A DNA stretch of 64,000 nt from Marinobacter sp. B9-2 (GTDB lineage: Bacteria > Pseudomonadota > Gammaproteobacteria > Pseudomonadales > Oleiphilaceae): NCBI GenBank assembly GCA_003030785.1, contig PYVH01000004.1:1-64000 (forward strand), written 5' to 3'. The position numbers were made by a program, and so were the translations under genes. The stretch's first letter is position 1; the number at the start of each line of letters is the position of its first letter. The notes below the pieces were generated by a model. It saw nothing but the letters and a program-made list of their open reading frames with translations. It did no database searches and was not told where the DNA came from. Positions 1 to 8,473 of this stretch are shown one piece after another.

Positions 1-507
1 GGCAGCCGCCCGTGAGGACATCTTGGGCTCTTCATTGCCAGAGGCCGGGTTCATCCAGTCATAGCCGTAAAAGCCATCCTCTTCGGCCGCAGCAAAAAGA
101 TCCCCCACCAGACGTTTCAGAGTCGGGTTATTGGTTGGTCCCTCTTTGGAAGGGTCGGGAGCATAGGCCAGGTTGTAGACGTCACGGGTGTAGGCAAACA
201 CATAGTTGGTTTCATCGAAACGAATCGTGCGCAAGCGTGCTGCCGCCGCCTCCTTCGCTTCTTCCTCACTCAGTGAGGGATCATTCTTCGCTTCCAGCAC
301 AACCGCTTTAGCCGCATCAACCAGATTCTGCAAACCAGCCTTGCGCGCTTCCAGAAGGCTGTTCTCAAGGCGCTTGAGCTCCTCCTCGCCATTAGCCTGA
401 ATTTGGCTGGCGGTAATCCAGGCGAGAGTCGCCGCCGTAAGAAGTACCGGCACCATTACGGCCACCAGTAAGCGCGTTCGAATTTTTAAGCGACTCAGAA
501 CATTCAT
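1..507 (-). CDS. Methyl-accepting chemotaxis protein, N-terminal part (cut by window edge)
   Basis: This is the amino-terminal 169 codons of a chemoreceptor; the rest lies outside the window. The reading frame is open from an ATG at 507 to base 1. It begins with a short basic segment and a hydrophobic transmembrane helix (about residues 10-30), followed by an extracytoplasmic region with the FDETNYVFAYT and YGYDWMNPASG motifs typical of the single-Cache (sCache_2) ligand domain of methyl-accepting proteins. A GGGAG ribosome site sits upstream of the ATG. The HAMP and signalling domains must be off the edge, so the MCP call rests on the sensor domain; a Cache-type histidine kinase or cyclase is possible. 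It is divergent from the SixA/CHAD gene, with about 225 bp between them. Confidence 0.75.
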   Translation of the reverse strand, partial: MNVLSRLKIRTRLLVAVMVPVLLTAATLAWITASQIQANGEEELKRLENSLLEARKAGLQNLVDAAKAVVLEAKNDPSLSEEEAKEAAAARLRTIRFDETNYVFAYTRDVYNLAYAPDPSKEGPTNNPTLKRLVGDLFAAAEEDGFYGYDWMNPASGNEEPKMSSRAAA

Positions 508-732
508 CGTACCGGACTCCCTGGGGATTTCTGTTGCTGGAGATTATCCACAGACCACGTCAGGTGATCTGTTCCAGTTTGTTAAGAGAAATTTCAGCGC
601 GGAGCCTGCTGCGCCTGCGCTTTGCTAGCCAGACGGGGCTTCCGCCAATGTTTTCAGATAAGTAGAGTAACGGCAGTAACGTAAATGTCTTGAGCAAGCG
701 TTAGACTAAAGGACCACTACGAAGGTAGGCCA

Positions 733-2085
733 ATGAAGCACCTGTTTCTGGTACGCCACGCCAAATCCAGCTGGGCCGATGAAACGCTCTGTGACCGGGA
801 GCGGCCACTGAACGCCCGGGGCGAAAGCCAACTGGCACCTCTGGGCAATGCTCTGAAGGCGGCCGGCGCCTTCGAGGGCGAGATCTTCAGCAGTGATGCC
901 ACCCGCGCCATCGCGACACTTGAGGGGGCCCTGCCTGACACAGTTGCTCCCGAGCGCTGCCAGCATCCTGGCGAGCTGTACACCTTTGACTACCAGCGTC
1001 TGCTCGCCTGGCTGGAACAACGGGACGAGAACTCCAAGATCACGCTTGTAGGTCACAATCCCGCCTTGCTGGAACTGGCCCAGTGGCTGTTGAAACAACC
1101 TCCGGAACAGTTGCCCACGGCCAGCTTTATTCACATCCGGCTTTCGATCAAACACTGGCACGAAATTGGTCGCGGCAAGGGCAAACTGGTGGCGCTGATG
1201 ACGCCACAGGATTACAGCTACGCCCACTTCGAACGGAAACTGAGAAAGAAAGCCAGAACCGATGGGGACGATCCGGCAAGGGACATTCCCAAGGCCCTTC
1301 ACCACCAACATGATCGGCTAAGGCAACTGGAGCGTGGCGTTATCCTCGGCCTGGATGACGAATTCCTGCACCAGTACCGGATTGCGATTCGACGCAGCCG
1401 GGCCATTGCCGAATCGGTGCAGGAAGTGACCGGTGACAAGGCGCTGGCAAAGGCGGTTAAATCCCTGAAACGTCATGCCCGGGCCACAGGACCGTTACGT
1501 GATCTGCACGTGTTTCTCCAGGACTTGCCCGAATTGTGTGGCGACAGCTCGGAAATCCGGGCAGCCCTACAGATCTGGTTCGAACGGGAAGCCGCCAACC
1601 GCCACAAAAAACTGGTAAAACGCCTGCAGAGCAAGCGCTATCACGACAGCATGGAACACTGGCTGAATCTCATCGACTCCCGGAAGTTCCAGAAGTTGGC
1701 AGGAACGCTGAGGGCAAAAGACATCCGAAAGGCAGTGGAACGTCGTATAAAAGCGTTCAACAAACTGACTGCCGAGCTGATGCACACCTCCCCCGATGAA
1801 GATGTTCATCGGCTTCGCAAACAACTCAAGCGAATCCGTTACCTGATGGAACTGGACTCGAAAACCTGGAAGCCCGATTTGAAAACGCTGAAAGCACGCC
1901 AAAAGCTGTATGGCCGCTTCCAGGATCTGCATGTTCAGATCGAGCTACTCGACCAGTTCCGCAAGGCAGCTCCGGAGGTTTTGCCCGCCGCCCTCGACGG
2001 CATCCTTGAAACCCTGGAAGAGCGCAAAGCGGACGCCCGGAAACAGATTCTGACCCTTGGAGGACTCGATGGAGCCCCGTTATGA
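733..2085 (+). CDS. SixA-like histidine phosphatase fused to a CHAD domain
   Basis: A 450-residue two-domain protein. Residues 1-165 are a histidine-phosphatase (phosphoglycerate-mutase-like) domain: the RHA motif at 8-10, an ERPLNARG segment at 23-30, R58 in SSDATRA, and the second catalytic histidine H108 in VGHNP, the pattern of SixA phosphohistidine phosphatases. From about residue 190 the protein is a CHAD domain, rich in Arg, Lys and His, with the repeated HxxR-type helices LHQYRIAIRRSRA (212-224) and DVHRLRKQLKRIRY. CHAD domains bind inorganic polyphosphate. A fusion of the two suggests a phosphatase recruited to polyphosphate or a polyphosphate-linked target; this is inference. No signal peptide, so cytoplasmic. 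The next gene overlaps its 3' end. Confidence 0.85.
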   Translation: MKHLFLVRHAKSSWADETLCDRERPLNARGESQLAPLGNALKAAGAFEGEIFSSDATRAIATLEGALPDTVAPERCQHPGELYTFDYQRLLAWLEQRDENSKITLVGHNPALLELAQWLLKQPPEQLPTASFIHIRLSIKHWHEIGRGKGKLVALMTPQDYSYAHFERKLRKKARTDGDDPARDIPKALHHQHDRLRQLERGVILGLDDEFLHQYRIAIRRSRAIAESVQEVTGDKALAKAVKSLKRHARATGPLRDLHVFLQDLPELCGDSSEIRAALQIWFEREAANRHKKLVKRLQSKRYHDSMEHWLNLIDSRKFQKLAGTLRAKDIRKAVERRIKAFNKLTAELMHTSPDEDVHRLRKQLKRIRYLMELDSKTWKPDLKTLKARQKLYGRFQDLHVQIELLDQFRKAAPEVLPAALDGILETLEERKADARKQILTLGGLDGAPL

Positions 2086-2443
2086 CACCCTGTTTTACGA
2101 CGGACAATGCCCACTGTGCGCCAAGGAGATCCGCACCCTCCGCAAACTCCAGCGTGGCAATCTGATCTTCGCGGACATCCACGAACAGCGTGACGGCAGC
2201 GCCACGCTGCCAAGCCATGAAGCCCTGCTCCGACGCCTGCACCTGATGACCTGGACCGGCGAGTGGGTCATCGGATTGCCGGCAAACGTTCGCGCCTGGT
2301 CCCACACGCCCTTTGGCTTTCTGTTCAAACCCCTGCTGTGGCCCGGCATCTTCCAGATCGCCTCGCGTATCTACGGTAGATGGGCAGACAAGCGGTATGA
2401 GCGAAAGTACGCCTGTGCCATTGGCAACAACAAGGCGGCCTAG
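2069..2443 (+). CDS. DCC family thiol-disulfide oxidoreductase (DUF393)
   Basis: A 124-residue protein with the family signature FYDGQCPLC at its start; C14 and C17 form the CxxC dithiol that marks DCC/DUF393 proteins, which are predicted thioredoxin-like oxidoreductases of unknown substrate. The start is set at ATG 2069, which has a GGAGG ribosome site 5 bases upstream and overlaps the last 17 bases of the SixA/CHAD gene, implying translational coupling; a TTG at 2057 in the same frame is less likely. The gene ends tail to tail with the DUF2235 gene, the two stop codons overlapping by 4 bases. Confidence 0.85.
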   Translation: MEPRYDTLFYDGQCPLCAKEIRTLRKLQRGNLIFADIHEQRDGSATLPSHEALLRRLHLMTWTGEWVIGLPANVRAWSHTPFGFLFKPLLWPGIFQIASRIYGRWADKRYERKYACAIGNNKAA

Positions 2444-3453
2444 CCGGTAAAACCAATGTTTTCCAGATTGGGTGGACGGTAATCGGCATCAAGCCGCCAG
2501 CGCTCAGCCACCGAGGCGTGAATCGTTGTTTTGATGTTTTCCGGTTTCAGAGTCCGGACCAGCGGTTTCGAGAACCGGAAAATATGTCGGCGTGAGTTGT
2601 GCAGCTTGGCCAGAGCACTTGGACTGATCCCCGCTGGCAGGTGCTCTTCCAGATCAAGCCCGGCGCTCCTGGCCTGCCCCACCATCCAGTCAAGGGCGAT
2701 ATCCGACGCCAGCAACCCCTGGTCGTCCGCCGGGTACCCGCCGCCAATATCACTGTGGGAGCCGGCAAACCACATCTGCTCCAGGTCAAGCCCATCTTTT
2801 GGCTCCCACAAGGTGGGCTCGAAATCTTCCCGACGCTCGTCAATGGCCAGGGCATGGCGGGCAATGCGCACGTTGCTTCCAAGCTTGGTGTCGTAGAACT
2901 CATCCTTGCGATCAAACAGCCCCATCAGTGAAAAGGGCACACCCATGGCACCCACCGTATCCCAGGCGCCCACGAACCGGATCTCCCGGGACTCGTGGCT
3001 ATGTGCCTTACGGAACTCCACCGACCTGGCGCCGGAAGGTGCCCAGGCGGCACCGGTTTTCTTGTAGTGGTCGAAAGCCTGCTGGATCAGCCGGGCATCG
3101 GGCCGCTTGAGGATCCCGCAGTTGTTGATCAGCCCGCACAGGGAACGCACGGTGTAGGCGCCACGACTGAATCCAAACAGGTAAATCTCAGTTCCGGGTG
3201 TGAAGTTCTGAACGATATAGCGGTAGGCATCCATGATGTTCTTGTGGATGCCCTGTCCGGTCACGCCACCAACCACCGCATTGTGGTAGGAGCCGATCCC
3301 CCAGTCATAAAACACGTGCTGGGGCCGGCCATCACTGGCTATCGGGCGAATGGCCCTGGCCATTCTCAGGACATTGGTGGGCACGTCTTTCTGCAGATCT
3401 TCTTCAGGACGATTCCATGTGCCGTCGGCACAGACAACGAGGCGCTTCACCAT
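2440..3453 (-). CDS. DUF2235 domain alpha/beta-hydrolase
   Basis: A 337-residue protein belonging to DUF2235, the catalytic fold also found in Tle1-type type VI phospholipase effectors. The N-terminal CADGTWN motif (8-14) is the family hallmark. GFSRGAY (94-100) is the nucleophile elbow with S96 as the probable catalytic serine, and WFAGSHSDIGGGY later in the chain carries the conserved His/Asp. There is no signal peptide, VgrG, PAAR or immunity-like gene nearby, so a secreted effector role is unsupported and a housekeeping cytoplasmic hydrolase is more likely. The start is ATG 3453, preceded by AAAGGAG; an in-frame GTG 18 bases upstream lacks a site. Confidence 0.85.
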   Translation of the reverse strand: MVKRLVVCADGTWNRPEEDLQKDVPTNVLRMARAIRPIASDGRPQHVFYDWGIGSYHNAVVGGVTGQGIHKNIMDAYRYIVQNFTPGTEIYLFGFSRGAYTVRSLCGLINNCGILKRPDARLIQQAFDHYKKTGAAWAPSGARSVEFRKAHSHESREIRFVGAWDTVGAMGVPFSLMGLFDRKDEFYDTKLGSNVRIARHALAIDERREDFEPTLWEPKDGLDLEQMWFAGSHSDIGGGYPADDQGLLASDIALDWMVGQARSAGLDLEEHLPAGISPSALAKLHNSRRHIFRFSKPLVRTLKPENIKTTIHASVAERWRLDADYRPPNLENIGFTG

Positions 3454-3502
3454 GGCAGACTCCTTTGCCACAAAAGTGGTCAGATTTTAACCACAGTATA
3501 GC

Positions 3503-3712
3503 TCAGGGCCGGTCATCCGGCGGCGCGCCCTCCTCACATTTCAGGCACTCAAGCTCAAACCCGAGCATCGATGCCCGGCCCTGTGCTGTCGTTACCCATG
3601 GGCGATTCACCCAGGGCGGCGTGTGGCGCACATGCTGATTGTGCCCACACGCTAACTGGGCAACCCAGTGGTCCTCCTCGTCCTTGTGATAGCCGGTGAT
3701 GGGTTGTTTCAT
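3503..3712 (-). CDS. DUF3565 domain protein
   Basis: A 69-residue protein. It contains the ITGYHKDEEDHWVAQLACGH and HVRHTPPW motifs that define DUF3565, with paired Cys/His residues (ACGHNQHVRH and ECLKCEEG near the end) suggesting a small metal-binding protein. The family has no assigned function. The ATG at 3712 has a strong GGAGG ribosome site; the frame could extend 16 codons upstream but without one. It lies between the DUF2235 gene and a divergent rhodanese gene. Confidence 0.8.
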   Translation of the reverse strand: MKQPITGYHKDEEDHWVAQLACGHNQHVRHTPPWVNRPWVTTAQGRASMLGFELECLKCEEGAPPDDRP

Positions 3713-3806
3713 TTGACCTCCTTCGTACATATGCGGGGTGACTCGCTGCAGCCCAATCACTTATCCTCGGGAATAACCTTATTCCATAAGTTTGAGGAGC
3801 TCAGCC

Positions 3807-4187
3807 ATGAAAACTGCCCATGACCTTGTAGAAGCCGCCAAGAAAGACATTCAGGAAGTGCCCCTGGATCAGGCGGACGATGCCATCAAGAATGCCGATC
3901 TTCTGCTGGATGTGCGTGATGCGGATGAGTACCGGGCTGGTCATATACCGGGCGCGGTAAACATTTCCCGTGGTCTGCTGGAGTTCAAGTTTACCAATGA
4001 TCCGGCGTTCGAGAGCCGCGACATGAACATCGTCTGTTACTGCAAGACGTCCGGTCGGGCCGCATTGAGTGCCAAGGCCCTGAAGGAAATGGGCTACATG
4101 CATGTGCAGTCCATCGCCGGCGGATTTGATGCCTGGCAGGAAGCCGGCAAACCGGTCGCCAAGCCGGAACTGCCCTCGTTCGAGTAA
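3807..4187 (+). CDS. Rhodanese-like domain protein
   Basis: A 126-residue single-domain rhodanese. The LLDVRDADEYRAGHIPGA segment (33-50) is the classic amino-terminal motif, and C79 in CKTSGR (79-84) is the active-site cysteine at the start of the substrate loop. A six-residue loop fits sulfurtransferase rather than phosphatase activity. The basic and threonine residues in the loop resemble proteins handling persulfide. The start at ATG 3807 has a GAGGAG site 7 bases before it. No signal peptide is seen, so it should be cytoplasmic. Substrate unknown. Confidence 0.85.
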   Translation: MKTAHDLVEAAKKDIQEVPLDQADDAIKNADLLLDVRDADEYRAGHIPGAVNISRGLLEFKFTNDPAFESRDMNIVCYCKTSGRAALSAKALKEMGYMHVQSIAGGFDAWQEAGKPVAKPELPSFE

Positions 4188-4194
4188 TGGGCGC

Positions 4195-4653
4195 CTAGAG
4201 GCAGCAGGCCTTGTACTTCCTGCCGCTGCCACAGGGGCAGGGGTCGTTACGACCGGGCTTTAACTGGCCCTCGCTGGTGTCTCCCCGAAGGTAATACCAG
4301 CGACCCTGCTCCCGAACGAAATCGGAGCTTTCCTCGAGAAATCCCCAGCCCTTGCCCAGGCGGTAGAGCGCGAGGAAATGCACCGTCCCGCGATCGCCCG
4401 ACTCACTGGTGTCCAGGATCTGCAAACCAGTCCAGTTCGGCGCGTCTTCCAGTGTCAGCCTCTCCGGTCGTGTACTCTGATGCCACGTGGTCTGCAGATA
4501 ATCCGGAAGATTGAGAACGAAGGCTGCGTAACGGGACCGCATCAGTGCCTCCGGCGATGGTGCCGGTTCGCCCTGATGGAAGGGCCGGCAGCATTCAAGG
4601 TAGGGTTTGCCGCTGCCACAAGGGCAATTTTGGTGTTCAGGCTGCTGCGTCAT
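4195..4653 (-). CDS. YchJ family protein with two SEC-C zinc motifs
   Basis: A 152-residue protein of the UPF0225/YchJ family. A SEC-C motif is present at each end: C10, C12, C21, C22 at the amino terminus and CPCGSGRKYKACC (139-151) at the carboxyl terminus. Each is expected to bind one zinc ion, as in the C-terminal tail of SecA. The central region (MRSRYAAFV and the WHQSTR block) is the conserved NTF2-like YchJ core. Function is unknown. It converges on the rhodanese gene with only 7 bases between the stop codons. Confidence 0.9.
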   Translation of the reverse strand: MTQQPEHQNCPCGSGKPYLECCRPFHQGEPAPSPEALMRSRYAAFVLNLPDYLQTTWHQSTRPERLTLEDAPNWTGLQILDTSESGDRGTVHFLALYRLGKGWGFLEESSDFVREQGRWYYLRGDTSEGQLKPGRNDPCPCGSGRKYKACCL

Positions 4654-4752
4654 CGGGGATCAATCTTTTCGACTATGCTCGTAGTCCGGCAGTGTATCAA
4701 TATCAAACCGGTGTTGCTCCGGCCTTCTCCACTGACTTCCTGGTGAATTCCT

Positions 4753-5484
4753 TTGACGGATGTATCGCTGTTACAGATTCTTCTGGCCAACCTTGCCATT
4801 CTTGCCGGTGCCTGTCTGCAGGGCGTGGCCGGCTATGGCATTGGCACGCTGGCTGCGCCGTTGCTGTTTCTGATCAGCCCGGTGTTGGTCCCGGGACCAT
4901 TAATCCTGAATGCCACGCTGCTCACCGTCTTCATGCTTATACGCAATCGCGGTGCGCTGCAGGTCCGGGAAGTGCGATTTGCCATCGTCGGCGGCGTTGC
5001 CGGCGCCATTCTGGCAGCACTGACGTTGCTGGTGATCTCCACAAAAGGCTTCGAACTGATTTTCGGAGTGCTGATTCTCGCCGGGGTAGCGCTCAGTATT
5101 GGTGGACTCAAGCCCGCGCTGAACGCCCGGAACAGTGTGATGGCCGGAGCTGCCTCGACCTACATGGGCACAATCACCGCTGTGGGTGGACCACCGATCG
5201 CGTTGATCTACCAGAACGAAAAGGGACCGCTGGTCAGGGCCAATATGTCCGCGTTCTTTCTGGCGGCCAGTGTCCTGAGCCTGTCAGGTCTGTTTGCCTC
5301 AGGCTACCTGGGCACCAGAGAGTTGTTCCTGTTCGCAGTTACCTTCCCGGGGGTGTTCCTGGGCTTCTGGCTCTCCGGGAAACTGGTCAACCGCATGCCC
5401 TTTGAGGGGCTTCGACCGGTGATTCTGGCCATTGCGGCCATCGCGGGCACGGCGGCGCTGATTCGCGGACTGGTCTCCCTGTAA
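4753..5484 (+). CDS. Sulfite exporter TauE/SafE family membrane protein
   Basis: A 243-residue protein with about eight hydrophobic helices and the LQGVAGYGIGTLAAP motif after the first helix, which marks the TauE/SafE (DUF81) family of putative anion exporters for sulfite, sulfoacetate or other organic sulfur acids. A second copy of the motif, TYMGTITAVGGPPIALIYQ, begins the second half, consistent with the internal duplication of the family. The start is a TTG at 4753. It is a lone gene between YchJ and the convergent FAD/Fe-S oxidoreductase, so the substrate cannot be deduced. Confidence 0.85.
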   Translation: MTDVSLLQILLANLAILAGACLQGVAGYGIGTLAAPLLFLISPVLVPGPLILNATLLTVFMLIRNRGALQVREVRFAIVGGVAGAILAALTLLVISTKGFELIFGVLILAGVALSIGGLKPALNARNSVMAGAASTYMGTITAVGGPPIALIYQNEKGPLVRANMSAFFLAASVLSLSGLFASGYLGTRELFLFAVTFPGVFLGFWLSGKLVNRMPFEGLRPVILAIAAIAGTAALIRGLVSL

Positions 5485-5522
5485 GCGCATCAGGGTCCGG
5501 GGCAGTAACGCAGGGACGCTTC

Positions 5523-8438
5523 TCAGGCATCACCACCCTGACCCAGCGCCAGCGCAAGCAGCTCGGCGCTATGAAGGGCCTTGCGGCCAGTTCCCCGGCG
5601 AATCTGCTCCCGGCAACTGAAACCATCGGAAACGATAAAGGCGTCCTCTGCGGTAGCACGAACCCGGGGAAACAGCGCCGATTCACCAATCCTGTTGGAA
5701 ATCTCGTACTTATCCGCCTCGAAACCGAAGCCGCCAGCCATGCCGCAACAGCCGTTATCCGGCGTACTGACATCAAGACCCAGCGTTGCCAGCAGGTCGC
5801 GGGTACCATCAAGGCCGTCGAAGGCGCTCTGATGACAATGGCCGTGAACCATAACACTGCCTTTAAGCCGCGGCTCCGGCGACCATGCCAGACGTTTCCG
5901 CGACGCCAGGAAATCGGGGAGTAACCAGGAATTCTCCACCAGATACCGGGCCCGGTCGTCGTCCGGGAACAGGTTGGCCAGTTCATCACGGAACACACTC
6001 ATGCAGGATGGTTCCAGGCCGACAACTGGCAAGCCCTCATTGATGGCAGGCTCCAGGGTTATCAGAGTTCTTTCGAGGCGACCACGCGCCTGTTCCAGCC
6101 AGCCATAATCGTACAATGGACGTCCACAGCAGACCGGCTGGCCAGGTAGCCGGACGTTGAACCCGGCAGCCAGCAACACACGATGAGCCGCCTCTGCCGC
6201 CCCCGCGTCAAGGTAGTTGCTGAAGGTATCAGGCCACAGCAGTACCGTTGGCCGGTCCGGGTCGGGCGCCTGTTCGGTGCGATAGCTGCGGGTATACGGG
6301 CGCGGTGAGAATCGGGGCAATGTACGCTCGGGGGCAATGCCCGCCAGTTTGTGTACCAGAGTGTTGACGCCCGGCAAAGTGGCGAGGCCATTGAAGATTC
6401 CGGGCATGGTTCCGGCCAGCCGGGACCACTCGTGAATTCGGCCCATGACCCAGGCCTGGCGGGGGCGCCGGTGCTTCTCATAATAGTGGGCCATGAATTC
6501 GGCCTTATAAGTGGCCATGTCCACCTGTACCGGACACTCGTGTTTACAGGCCTTGCAGCCCAGGCACAGATCCAGGGCTTCGTGGACCGATTCATTGTTC
6601 CAGACCGGGCCCAGCGGATCGCCTTCCAGCATCTCGAAGAGCAAGCGGGCGCGGCCCCGTGTGCTGTGTTTTTCTTCCATCGTGCCCCGGTAGCTGGGGC
6701 ACATGGTGCCACCCTGCTGGCTGCGACATTTGCCCACGCCCACGCAACGTCCGGCGGCAGCGGCAAAGCTGCCCTCATCCTTGTGGAAACTGAAGTACAG
6801 TGGCTGCGGCTCTGCCGGGTTATGAGCCGGACCTGTGCGAAGGTTTTCGTCCAGCCGGTAGGGATCGATCAGTTTATGGGGGTTCAACCGGTGCTCGGGA
6901 TCCCAGATGGCCTTGAACTCCCGGAAGGCAGCCATCAGTTCGTCGCTGAACATTCTGGGCCATAACTCTGCCCGGGCCTGGCCGTCGCCGTGTTCACCGG
7001 ACAGCGACCCGCCATATCGCACCACCAGATCCGCGGCCTCCTCGGTGAAGCGCCGCCATTTGGCGATCCCCTCTCCGGAGCTCATATCGAAGGTTACCCG
7101 GCCGTGAATACAGCCATCGCCAAAGTGGCCATACAGCGAGGAGCGGTAGCCGTACTGCCCCAGCAGCTTGCGATAATCCCGAAGGTAATCGCCCACCTGT
7201 GCCGGGTCTACGGCGGCGTCTTCCCAGCCGGGGTAGGTTTCGGGTTCGCCAGGCAGGGCATTGGTTGCGGCCGCACCGCTCTTGCGAACAGACCAGACCA
7301 GGTTGGCCTCGGCGGGGTCGGTATACAGCCGGCTATCGACACAGTGCTCACCGATCTGCTCAATGGCCTTGCGGGCCTTTTCCTGAGCCTGCTCTTCACT
7401 GTCTCCGCCGTATTCCGCCAGCAGCCAGCCGTCCCCATCCGGAAGACCCTTCAGGGCTTTCAGGCCCATACCTTTCTTGCGCATGTCGGCGACAATCTGG
7501 TCGTCGATCCCTTCCAGTGCCAGGGGGCCGGTCGCCAATACCTCCGGCGCCCGGTCGCCCGCCTGGCAGATATCTTCGTATCCAAGCACCACCAGGGTGC
7601 GGTGTGGCGGGCTTGGTATCAGCTTCGCCTGTGCTGACAGGGTGATCGCGCAGGTACCTTCCGTACCAATCAGGGCGGCGGCGACGTTAAAGCCGTTCTC
7701 GGGCAGCAGGGCATCCAGGTTGTAGCCGGAAACGCGCCTCCGGATGTGAGGAAAATCGTTGCGGATGGCATCGGCATAGCGATCGCGCAAATGGCGAAGC
7801 GCCGCATAGATTTCCCCTCGCCGACCACCTTCCCTGACGATGCGCTCCAACTCGTCTTCAGACGTCGGGCCAACGGTGAGTCGAAGGCCATCGCAGGTCA
7901 GCACGTCGAGGCTTTCGATGTTGTCCACGGTCTTTCCGGACATGACCGAATGGGCACCGCAGGAGTTATTGCCAATCATTCCGCCCAGGGTGCAGTGGGT
8001 ATGAGTTGAAGGGTCCGGCCCAAAGGTCAGGCCATGCTCTTCGGCGGCATTGCGCAGACTGTCGCAGACCACGCCCGGCTCTACCCGGGCCAGCCGGGCA
8101 TCGGGATCCAGCTCGGCAATCCGGTTGAGATAGCGGGACATATCCAGAACGATGGCGACGTTGCAGGTCTGGCCGGCCAGACTGGTGCCGGCACCACGCA
8201 TCAGAATCGGCGCATTAAACTCACCGGCAATGGCAACGGTCGTTTCAACATCCTTCGCGGTGCGGGGCGCTACAACGCCGATGGGCACCTGACGATAATT
8301 GGACGCATCGGTGGCGTAGAGCGCCCGGTTACCGGCATCGAAGTATACGTCACCCTCAAGGCCGGCCTTCAGCTTCTGAACAAGCTGGTCCAGTTCCTGA
8401 GCAGAAGATAATCGATCGGGCTCCGCGGTCGACGTCAT
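5523..8438 (-). CDS. FAD-binding and Fe-S oxidoreductase (YdiJ / D-2-hydroxyacid dehydrogenase type)
   Basis: A 971-residue fusion. Residues 40-260 form a PCMH-type FAD domain (ILMRGAGTSLAGQT is the FAD-binding loop; GNNSCGAHS follows) and the middle is the linked FAD-oxidase C-terminal domain. Around 560-575 a Cys cluster (CVGVGKCRSQQGGTMCPSY) and around 626 CLGCKACKHECP supply ligands for Fe-S clusters. The end carries two CCG-type domains (QPVCCGRPL, DNGCCGMAGGFG). This order matches E. coli YdiJ, a D-2-hydroxyglutarate dehydrogenase, and related D-lactate/glycolate dehydrogenases. ATG 8438 with GGGAG is chosen over an ATG 24 bases earlier. It follows the aconitase gene by 35 bases and is probably cotranscribed. 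Confidence 0.85.
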   Translation of the reverse strand: MTSTAEPDRLSSAQELDQLVQKLKAGLEGDVYFDAGNRALYATDASNYRQVPIGVVAPRTAKDVETTVAIAGEFNAPILMRGAGTSLAGQTCNVAIVLDMSRYLNRIAELDPDARLARVEPGVVCDSLRNAAEEHGLTFGPDPSTHTHCTLGGMIGNNSCGAHSVMSGKTVDNIESLDVLTCDGLRLTVGPTSEDELERIVREGGRRGEIYAALRHLRDRYADAIRNDFPHIRRRVSGYNLDALLPENGFNVAAALIGTEGTCAITLSAQAKLIPSPPHRTLVVLGYEDICQAGDRAPEVLATGPLALEGIDDQIVADMRKKGMGLKALKGLPDGDGWLLAEYGGDSEEQAQEKARKAIEQIGEHCVDSRLYTDPAEANLVWSVRKSGAAATNALPGEPETYPGWEDAAVDPAQVGDYLRDYRKLLGQYGYRSSLYGHFGDGCIHGRVTFDMSSGEGIAKWRRFTEEAADLVVRYGGSLSGEHGDGQARAELWPRMFSDELMAAFREFKAIWDPEHRLNPHKLIDPYRLDENLRTGPAHNPAEPQPLYFSFHKDEGSFAAAAGRCVGVGKCRSQQGGTMCPSYRGTMEEKHSTRGRARLLFEMLEGDPLGPVWNNESVHEALDLCLGCKACKHECPVQVDMATYKAEFMAHYYEKHRRPRQAWVMGRIHEWSRLAGTMPGIFNGLATLPGVNTLVHKLAGIAPERTLPRFSPRPYTRSYRTEQAPDPDRPTVLLWPDTFSNYLDAGAAEAAHRVLLAAGFNVRLPGQPVCCGRPLYDYGWLEQARGRLERTLITLEPAINEGLPVVGLEPSCMSVFRDELANLFPDDDRARYLVENSWLLPDFLASRKRLAWSPEPRLKGSVMVHGHCHQSAFDGLDGTRDLLATLGLDVSTPDNGCCGMAGGFGFEADKYEISNRIGESALFPRVRATAEDAFIVSDGFSCREQIRRGTGRKALHSAELLALALGQGGDA

Positions 8439-8473
8439 TAAAATCTCCCTTGGCCTGGTCACTGATTACAAGA

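Noticed and set aside
2440-3453. DUF2235 protein as a type VI secretion phospholipase effector
   Set aside because: No VgrG, PAAR, Hcp, adaptor or lipoprotein immunity gene lies nearby, and DUF2235 proteins are often housekeeping.
4545-5405. A 286-codon frame overlapping YchJ and the TauE/SafE gene
   Set aside because: It crosses two real genes on different strands and its Cys/Arg-rich translation is typical of an off-frame reading.
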